Origin: Clostridia bacterium
GTDB taxonomy: Bacteria > UBA6262 > WVXT01
Direction: 5' to 3'
Assembly: GCA_030671905.1 (NCBI GenBank)
Contig: DAOVHK010000014.1
Coordinates: 1 to 19,263, forward strand
Length of the DNA stretch: 19,263 nt
Shown here: piece by piece, positions 14,502 through 19,263 of the stretch
Layout: the number at the start of each line of letters is the position of its first letter
Numbering within the stretch: the first letter of the stretch is position 1
Translations under genes and position numbers: made by a program
Notes under the pieces: model-generated
The model's input: only the letters and a program-made list of their open reading frames with translations
What the model was told of the DNA's origin: nothing
Databases searched by the model: none

Positions 14502-15365
14502 CTACTTTTTTAGATATTTGCCTATCAACAGGTCGAGTTTCTTGGCTGTTTTTCTATTTATTGCCCATTTGTGTGTCTGAATGGCATAAGCAAGAGCTGA
14601 AGCACATTCACACTTCCTCTCCCGTTCTAATCTGGGAATGACGGCCTTGACTAACTTCTTTACATTCTCAATATTGGCGAGAAGATTCCCGACGACTCTT
14701 TCCACGCTGACTTCTTCGCCTTCTTTCCACACATCATAGTCGGTAACTAACCCTAAAGTAGCATAACAGATTTCTGCTTCCCGAGCAAGTTTTGCTTCCG
14801 GGAGATTGGTCATTCCAATAATAGAAAATCCTAAAGAGCGGAAGACTTTAGATTCTGCTTTGGTGGAAAATTGGGGTCCCTCGATACAAACATAAGTTCC
14901 ACCCAGGTGGACTGAAAGCCTCAGGTCTTTTGCTGCTTGATAGAGAGTCTGACTCAATTCAGGACAGTAAGGATTGGCAAAACCGATGTGGGCAACGATG
15001 CCCTCACCAAAGAAAGTATACGGTCTTTGACGAGTGCGGTCAAATAACTGGTCGGGAATTACTATGTCTCTGGGTTTCAGTTCCTTTTTGAGACTACCGC
15101 ATGCTGAAATAGAAATTATCTGTTCTACTCCCAAACTTTTGAGAGCATAGATGTTCGCTCTGGAATTGAGCTCTGAAGGCATTATGAAATGTCCTCTGCC
15201 GTGCCGGGGTAGAAAGGCAACAGGAATCCCTTCCAGATTACCAATAACAATTGTATCAGAAGGGTCGCCGAAGGGAGTGCTTATTTTCTGTTTACGTGTT
15301 TCGGTAATTCCCTCGATGTCATAAATACCACTACCTCCTATTACCCCAATTTTAACTTTCTCCAT
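14502..15365 (-). CDS. mtnP: S-methyl-5'-thioadenosine phosphorylase
   Basis: The enzyme cleaves methylthioadenosine with phosphate to adenine and methylthioribose-1-phosphate, recycling the by-product of polyamine synthesis. The 287 residues match the family length. GVIGGSGIYDIEGI supplies the phosphate-binding loop (S12), PRHGRGH holds R54 and H55, and GTYVCIEGPQFSTKAES and GMTNLPEAKLAREAE form the nucleoside site. D209 and D211 in VTDYDVW are the pair that recognises the 6-amino group of adenine, which separates this enzyme from inosine/guanosine phosphorylases. ATG at 15365 has GGAGG seven bases upstream. It is the last gene of the phosphate/purine run, 42 bases after the PUR-like gene. 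Some prokaryotic members also accept adenosine or inosine. Confidence 0.92.
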   Translation of the reverse strand: MEKVKIGVIGGSGIYDIEGITETRKQKISTPFGDPSDTIVIGNLEGIPVAFLPRHGRGHFIMPSELNSRANIYALKSLGVEQIISISACGSLKKELKPRDIVIPDQLFDRTRQRPYTFFGEGIVAHIGFANPYCPELSQTLYQAAKDLRLSVHLGGTYVCIEGPQFSTKAESKVFRSLGFSIIGMTNLPEAKLAREAEICYATLGLVTDYDVWKEGEEVSVERVVGNLLANIENVKKLVKAVIPRLERERKCECASALAYAIQTHKWAINRKTAKKLDLLIGKYLKK

Positions 15366-15407
15366 TATCTTACCTCCTCGCTGTTGCTACTATGAAGATT
15401 GTTCGAA

Positions 15408-15644
15408 CTATTTGTTTTCTCTGGGAGACTTAATTACTTCCACTACTTTCTGGGCTAAAGTAATAAATTCCCCAAGGGATTCTTCAGATACGGTAATGAA
15501 ATTTCTCTTGTACCTTTCTCCTCCCAGGGAGATGGACTCAGTAATCTTCACAAACTTTCCATTCTCATTTTCTTTCACGTCGAAAAAGAAGGTCTTGCCT
15601 CTGTCAGTTCTAAAACGTTCGCTGTGGATTTCTCGGTCAGGCAT
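15408..15644 (-). CDS. PUR-alpha-like (DUF3276) DNA/RNA-binding protein
   Basis: This 78-residue protein consists of one PUR repeat. A short basic head with SERFRTDRGKTFFFDVKENE leads into VKITESISLGGERYKRNFIT and an amphipathic C-terminal helix (LGEFITLAQKVVEVIK). Bacterial single-repeat members, such as Borrelia BpuR, dimerise and bind single-stranded DNA and RNA. ATG at 15644 follows an AGGAG at good spacing. It is sandwiched between two purine phosphorylase genes, with 27 bases on one side and 42 on the other, so it is probably cotranscribed. Whether it regulates them or is a general nucleic-acid-binding protein cannot be told here. Confidence 0.8.
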   Translation of the reverse strand: MPDREIHSERFRTDRGKTFFFDVKENENGKFVKITESISLGGERYKRNFITVSEESLGEFITLAQKVVEVIKSPRENK

Positions 15645-15671
15645 CTATTTCTCCTTTCTTGCTATTTCCGG

Positions 15672-16496
15672 TTATATTCTTTTCACTATTTCTTTTAATA
15701 ATCTGGAGAGCTTCGCCTTTGCTCTTTCTGCTACTCTCAAGACAGACTGGTGGTTCATTGGTTCTTTCGAGGTTCCTCCTGCCATATTGGCCACACAGGA
15801 AATGCCCAGAATCTTCAGTCCCAGCTGTTTACCTACAATTGACTCGGGCACAACAGACATACCCACTAAGTCTGCGCCCATTCTGCGAGCCATCTCTGTT
15901 TCTGCCGGGGTCTCGTAAGAAGGTCCCCTCATAGCAATGTAAACTCCCTGTTGAAGTTTAATCTTCAGGACTTTGGCACAACTTAGAACAATACTAATTA
16001 AATCTCTGTCATAGACATTTTCCATATTAGTGAAAGTGATTGACTGGCCTTTAGTTCTATCTCCTATTAGAGGATTATCTCCCATAAAATTTATATGGTC
16101 AGTAATCAGCACTAAGTCTCCTGGACTAAAATTCTTATTTATCCCTCCTGTTGCAGCGGTAATGATTAGATTTTCTATTCCCAGACGAGCCATTACCCTT
16201 ACGGGGTAAGTAATTTCTCTCATGGTGTAGCCTTCATAGAAGTGAACCCTTCCCTTCATTACACAGACCTCTTTCCCTTCCAATTTGCCGAGGACCATCT
16301 CTCCAGCATGACCTTCTATGGTGGAACGGACAAAATGGGGAATTTGATTATAGGGAATCGCGCAGGCTTCTCTAACATCATCAGCAATTCCTCCCAGACC
16401 CGAACCTAAAATCAAGCCAATTCTGGGCTTACCCAGGGCTCGGGAACAGTTAGCTTTTACTATCTCCTGTAATGTTTTTAAACTCTCTTCAATCAT
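15672..16496 (-). CDS. punA: Purine-nucleoside phosphorylase (trimeric, PNP-I type)
   Basis: It splits guanosine, inosine and their deoxy forms with phosphate into base and (deoxy)ribose-1-phosphate. The 274 residues carry the family landmarks in order: LILGSGLGG (phosphate loop), MKGRVHFYEGYTMREITYPV (R83, H85), ITAATGGIN, AMRGPSYETPAE and GMSVVPE. ISCVANMAGG supplies N237, the Asn that selects 6-oxopurines. With the Asp-type methylthioadenosine enzyme encoded downstream, the operon covers both oxo- and amino-purines. The start lies three bases after the PhoU-like stop, which indicates translation in one message with the phosphate genes. Confidence 0.92.
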   Translation of the reverse strand: MIEESLKTLQEIVKANCSRALGKPRIGLILGSGLGGIADDVREACAIPYNQIPHFVRSTIEGHAGEMVLGKLEGKEVCVMKGRVHFYEGYTMREITYPVRVMARLGIENLIITAATGGINKNFSPGDLVLITDHINFMGDNPLIGDRTKGQSITFTNMENVYDRDLISIVLSCAKVLKIKLQQGVYIAMRGPSYETPAETEMARRMGADLVGMSVVPESIVGKQLGLKILGISCVANMAGGTSKEPMNHQSVLRVAERAKAKLSRLLKEIVKRI

Positions 16497-16499
16497 TTT

Positions 16500-17102
16500 T
16501 TAAGTAATCTTTACCACGATATCGCCGATGATATCGGCTGCTTCGTCTCCCCTGTCTGCAGCATTTGAAAGGTGCCTGTAAATTTCCCGCAATTTCAAAA
16601 TATATATGAAATCTTTACTCTGGAACAATTCTGCCAGTGCCTCATGATAGAGGTGTTCTACATAGTTCTCCACTTTCTTTGCTCTTATGAGATGTTGCAA
16701 GCAGGATTTATGTTTTCTTTTCAATTCCTGTACTGCCAGACATAAATGTTGAGCAGATTCAAAGAGAGCCTGAGCCATCTTTTTAAGATGTTCATTTGTC
16801 TCTACTTTAAAAAGGAGCATTTCGTTAACTGTACTTTTGGCATAATCTACCATATCGTCGATTGCCCGGGAGAGGGCAAAGATATCTTCTCTATCTATTG
16901 GCGTGACAAATGATTTAGTCAATTCCTCAACCAGAATGCGTCTTGCTTCATCAGCCTCTTTCTCAATCTCTTTGACCCTGTTGCCTTTCTCCTCGGTTAC
17001 CTGTTCAATGAAATCTTTCAGAGCAGCCATTCCTTCTTCGCTCTTTACTGCCTGGTCAGCCAGCATCTTAAAAAAATCTCTCTTTTTAGGAAATAGTCTC
17101 AT
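16500..17102 (-). CDS. PhoU-like DUF47 protein, partner of the PiT transporter
   Basis: This 200-residue, almost wholly helical protein has the acidic, PhoU-like helical bundle of the TIGR00153/DUF47 family (KEIEKEADEARRILVEEL, then TPIDREDIFALSRAIDDMVD). Members are found directly beside PiT-type phosphate transporters and are thought to restrain or regulate them. That is exactly the context here: it begins 11 bases after the PiT stop, with GGAGAG placed before its ATG. It acts in the cytoplasm. No DNA-binding or enzymatic motif is visible. Confidence 0.85.
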   Translation of the reverse strand: MRLFPKKRDFFKMLADQAVKSEEGMAALKDFIEQVTEEKGNRVKEIEKEADEARRILVEELTKSFVTPIDREDIFALSRAIDDMVDYAKSTVNEMLLFKVETNEHLKKMAQALFESAQHLCLAVQELKRKHKSCLQHLIRAKKVENYVEHLYHEALAELFQSKDFIYILKLREIYRHLSNAADRGDEAADIIGDIVVKIT

Positions 17103-17113
17103 AAATTTCTCTC

Positions 17114-18130
17114 CTATAACAATTTATTAATAAGAAGGTAGAAAAATATGGAGAGTAGGGCCACAACGGGAATGGTAACAAACCAAGTAATCAAAATTTC
17201 CCTGACCACTTCCCATCTGACAGCCTTTGGCCTCTCTGCTGAACCAGCACCCATAATTGTGGAAGTAGCTATTTGGGTTGTGGACACGGGAAAGCCGAAA
17301 AGCGCTGCCCCATAGATAATAATCGCTGAAGAGCTCTGAGCAGTGAATCCATGAATAGGACGAATTCTGTAAATCTTGACACCTAAAGTCTTAATAATCC
17401 GCCAGCCTCCACTTAAGATTCCTAAGGCAATAGTGCCAGCACAGGCAACAACTACCCAGCGAGGAATAGGAAAAGTTCCTGCTGGTGGATGGTAAAGCCC
17501 CAAGATGACCAGAGAAAATGTAATTACTCCCATTGTCTTCTGAGCATCGTTTGTTCCATGGGAAAGAGCCAGAAGAACCGAAGCGCCAACCTGCAATCTT
17601 TTGAATAGACTGTTGGCTCTGGGAGAAGACCTCTGAGAAAAAGAGTAGGCAATCTTAGTAAATAGAAAACCCAGAATTAAACCGACTATGGGAGATGCTA
17701 CCAGAACCAAAAAGATACCCGCAACCCTATTCCAGTTGACAATCGAAAATCCCCCACCCACGACAAATGCGCCCAGGAGACCTCCAATCAAGGCATGAGA
17801 AGAACTGGTAGGAATTCCAAAATACCAGGTGAAGAGGTTCCAGATAATTGCAGCTATTAAAGCAGCAAATACTATTATGATACCATTAGGGATTACCTTA
17901 ATAACTTCGGGGTTGACAATTCCTTTCCCTATTGTCTGGGCCACAGCTGTTCCCAGAAAATAGGCTCCAATAAACTCAAATACGGCAGCAATGATTAATG
18001 CCCAGATGGGTGATATTGCCCGAGAAGAAACCATGGTAGCGACAATATTCGAGGAATCGTGAGCACCATTACAGTAGTCGAAAAACAATGCAACAGCAAC
18101 GAGCAATATGGCTATCGTAAACGGATCCAA
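17114..18130 (-). CDS. pit: PiT-family inorganic phosphate transporter
   Basis: The 338-residue inner-membrane protein imports phosphate using a proton or sodium gradient. It shows the duplicated PiT signature: DYCNGAHDSSNIVATMVSSR near the N-terminus and LSHGTNDAQKTMGVI in the second half. About ten membrane segments and the GIPTSSSHALIGGLLGA and GFPVSTTQIATSTIMGAG loops are also present. The start is TTG at 18130, with AAGGGG five bases upstream. The first in-frame ATG lies 32 codons later and would remove the first signature, so the TTG is required. Only 37 bases separate it from the transketolase gene upstream. The order PiT, PhoU-like, then two phosphorolytic enzymes suggests a phosphate-linked operon. 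Confidence 0.93.
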   Translation of the reverse strand: MDPFTIAILLVAVALFFDYCNGAHDSSNIVATMVSSRAISPIWALIIAAVFEFIGAYFLGTAVAQTIGKGIVNPEVIKVIPNGIIIVFAALIAAIIWNLFTWYFGIPTSSSHALIGGLLGAFVVGGGFSIVNWNRVAGIFLVLVASPIVGLILGFLFTKIAYSFSQRSSPRANSLFKRLQVGASVLLALSHGTNDAQKTMGVITFSLVILGLYHPPAGTFPIPRWVVVACAGTIALGILSGGWRIIKTLGVKIYRIRPIHGFTAQSSSAIIIYGAALFGFPVSTTQIATSTIMGAGSAERPKAVRWEVVREILITWFVTIPVVALLSIFFYLLINKLL

Positions 18131-18167
18131 CTATACCCCTTGTCTATGGCGCGAAGCCTCAGATTCG

Positions 18168-19109
18168 CTACCCTTTTCTTTTCAATACCTTTTCTACTGC
18201 TTTTATAATATCAAATCGTGTCAACCCAAAATCCTGTATTAACTCCTGAGGACTTCCTGACTTACCGAAGTGGTCTTTAATTCCCACCATTTCCACTGGC
18301 ACGGGATACTGCTTCACCGTCACCTCAGTCACTGCACTACCAAACCCACCAGAAAGTTGATGTTCTTCCGCAGTAACAATAGCTCCTGTCTCCTTTGCTG
18401 CTTTAAAAATTATCTCCTCATCAATAGGCTTTACTGTATGTAAATTAATTACCCCTGCAGAAATTCCCTTTTTATCCAGCTCCTTTGCTGCTTCTAAAGC
18501 CTCATACACCATAATTCCACAGGCAAAGATTGCTACATCCTTACCCTTACGCATTGTTATTGCCTTACCAAGAATAAATGGAGTATCTTTTGTTGTAATT
18601 ATCGGAACGGGTGATCTACCAAATCTTATATACACCGGTCCCGATACTTCTCCCGCCTGAATGGTGGCCTTTCTTGTCTCAATAGCATCGCAGGGAACAA
18701 CGACCTTCATATTGGGCAAAACTCGCATAAGAGTAATCTCCTCAATAGACTGATGGGTAGCACCATCAGCACCAACCGAAATTCCTCCGTGACTTCCACC
18801 TATCTTTACATTTAGATTACTATAACAGATTGTAACTCTCACTTGATCCCAGACGCGACCAGAAGCAAAAACTCCCAGAGTGCAGCAGAAGGGAATTTTG
18901 CCCACTAAGGATAATCCACCCGCAGTACCAATCATATCAGCCTCAGCAACTCCCATTGTAAAGAACCTTTCTGGAAATCTCTTCTTGAACATTGAAGCTC
19001 TCGTGGAATTGGTAAGGTCGGCGGACAAGACCACCACCTGAGGATTCTTCTCTCCCAGAGCTACCAATCCCTCTCCATATCCATCTCTCGTTGCTTTCAT
19101 CTCAACCAT
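18168..19109 (-). CDS. Transketolase, C-terminal subunit of a split enzyme
   Basis: The 313 residues cover the pyrimidine-binding and C-terminal domains of a thiamine-diphosphate transketolase. MGVAEADMIGTAGG contains the conserved Glu (E56) that activates the cofactor. GGSHGGISVGADGATHQSIE and VYIRFGRSPVP are typical of the small split type. The C-terminal half has GKDVAIFACGIMVYEALEAA and AEEHQLSGGFGSAVTE. The pyrophosphate-binding half is a separate gene upstream, whose last codons are visible at 19178-19263. Together they move two-carbon units in the pentose phosphate pathway, giving ribose-5-phosphate for nucleotide synthesis. A deoxyxylulose-phosphate synthase is unlikely because that enzyme is one longer chain. 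Confidence 0.9.
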   Translation of the reverse strand: MVEMKATRDGYGEGLVALGEKNPQVVVLSADLTNSTRASMFKKRFPERFFTMGVAEADMIGTAGGLSLVGKIPFCCTLGVFASGRVWDQVRVTICYSNLNVKIGGSHGGISVGADGATHQSIEEITLMRVLPNMKVVVPCDAIETRKATIQAGEVSGPVYIRFGRSPVPIITTKDTPFILGKAITMRKGKDVAIFACGIMVYEALEAAKELDKKGISAGVINLHTVKPIDEEIIFKAAKETGAIVTAEEHQLSGGFGSAVTEVTVKQYPVPVEMVGIKDHFGKSGSPQELIQDFGLTRFDIIKAVEKVLKRKG

Positions 19110-19148
19110 TGATTGTATTCTCTCTTTTTAATCTCATAAACATTGAAA

Positions 19149-19177
19149 CCCCGATTTTCAATCGGTAGAAAATGGGG
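19149..19177. repeat. Overlapping alternative hairpins between the transketolase genes
   Basis: CCGATT and AATCGG (19151-19165) form a 6-bp hairpin with a three-base loop. The same bases can instead join a longer structure in which CCCC and ATTTTC (19149-19159) pair with GAAAAT and GGGG (19168-19177), with one bulged base. It begins directly after the stop of the N-terminal subunit and lies in the 68-base gap before the C-terminal subunit. It could set processing or stoichiometry, or may have no role. Confidence 0.5.
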
Positions 19178-19263
19178 TCAGGAACTTTCTAAATCCTTCA
19201 AGGCAACTTTCGCCTGTTCCTTCGAAGGCGCCTTCCCATGCCATTCAACAGCATTCTCCATAA
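19178..19263 (-). CDS. Transketolase, N-terminal subunit, last 26 codons only
   Basis: The edge cuts this gene; only its 3' end is visible. The frame reads MENAVEWHGKAPSKEQAKVA, then LKDLESS and a TGA at 19178-19180. The phrase ENxVxWHGKAP is characteristic of the end of the N-terminal (pyrophosphate-binding) subunit of split transketolases. The C-terminal subunit follows 68 bases downstream, as expected for a pair encoded together. Confidence 0.85.
   Translation of the reverse strand, partial: MENAVEWHGKAPSKEQAKVALKDLESS

Noticed and set aside
15412..15918. Plus-strand open frame of 168 codons
   Set aside because: It spans the complements of the PUR-like and purine phosphorylase genes, both of which have clear family motifs.
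18168..19263. Broken transketolase gene
   Set aside because: The two halves are a normal split transketolase pair, each with its own proper start or stop.

Overview
All credible genes lie on the minus strand, so transcription runs from right to left. The window reads as a chromosomal segment of a diderm (outer-membrane) bacterium. It encodes several signal-peptide beta-barrel proteins (PorV/PorQ-like, FadL-like, and a helix-hairpin-helix barrel) and a lamin-tail protein with a FlgD-like C-terminus. This combination is familiar from FCB-type lineages and from uncultured phyla such as Aerophobetes, Omnitrophica or Poribacteria. I cannot place the phylum from sequence alone.

Right part (about 14.5-19.3 kb): housekeeping metabolism. 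In transcription order: the tail of the N-terminal transketolase subunit (cut by the window edge), the C-terminal transketolase subunit, a PiT phosphate transporter (TTG start), a PhoU-like DUF47 protein, purine-nucleoside phosphorylase, a small PUR-alpha-like DNA/RNA-binding protein, and methylthioadenosine phosphorylase. Both phosphorylases consume phosphate, which fits their sitting behind the transporter.

Middle part (about 7.2-14.4 kb): a tightly packed run of a HAD phosphatase overlapping an exported phospholipase-D-type nuclease, an exported protein with two SpoVG-like domains, an exported lamin-tail-domain protein, a PorV-like barrel, an HhH plus beta-barrel protein, and a FadL-like barrel. 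Six of the seven products carry export signals. Several of their domains belong to nucleic-acid-associated families. This is the best candidate for an undescribed system, possibly for handling extracellular or periplasmic nucleic acid. That role is inference.

Left part (1-7 kb): an AT-rich, rearranged cell-surface glycan or glycolipid cluster. In transcription order it has a DPM1-like GT2 transferase, a cobalamin-type radical SAM enzyme, a membrane-anchored arylsulfotransferase-like propeller, a heavily broken SAM-methyltransferase pseudogene, a GT-C membrane transferase of clearly higher GC, a leftover 3' tail of a second radical SAM gene, and a further GT-C/GT39 transferase that runs off the left edge. 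The broken gene, the duplicated tail and the shift in base composition point to recent remodelling.

Short palindromes with a TAAA/TTTA loop recur between genes in the middle part. No tRNA, rRNA, CRISPR array, insertion sequence or transposase was seen.
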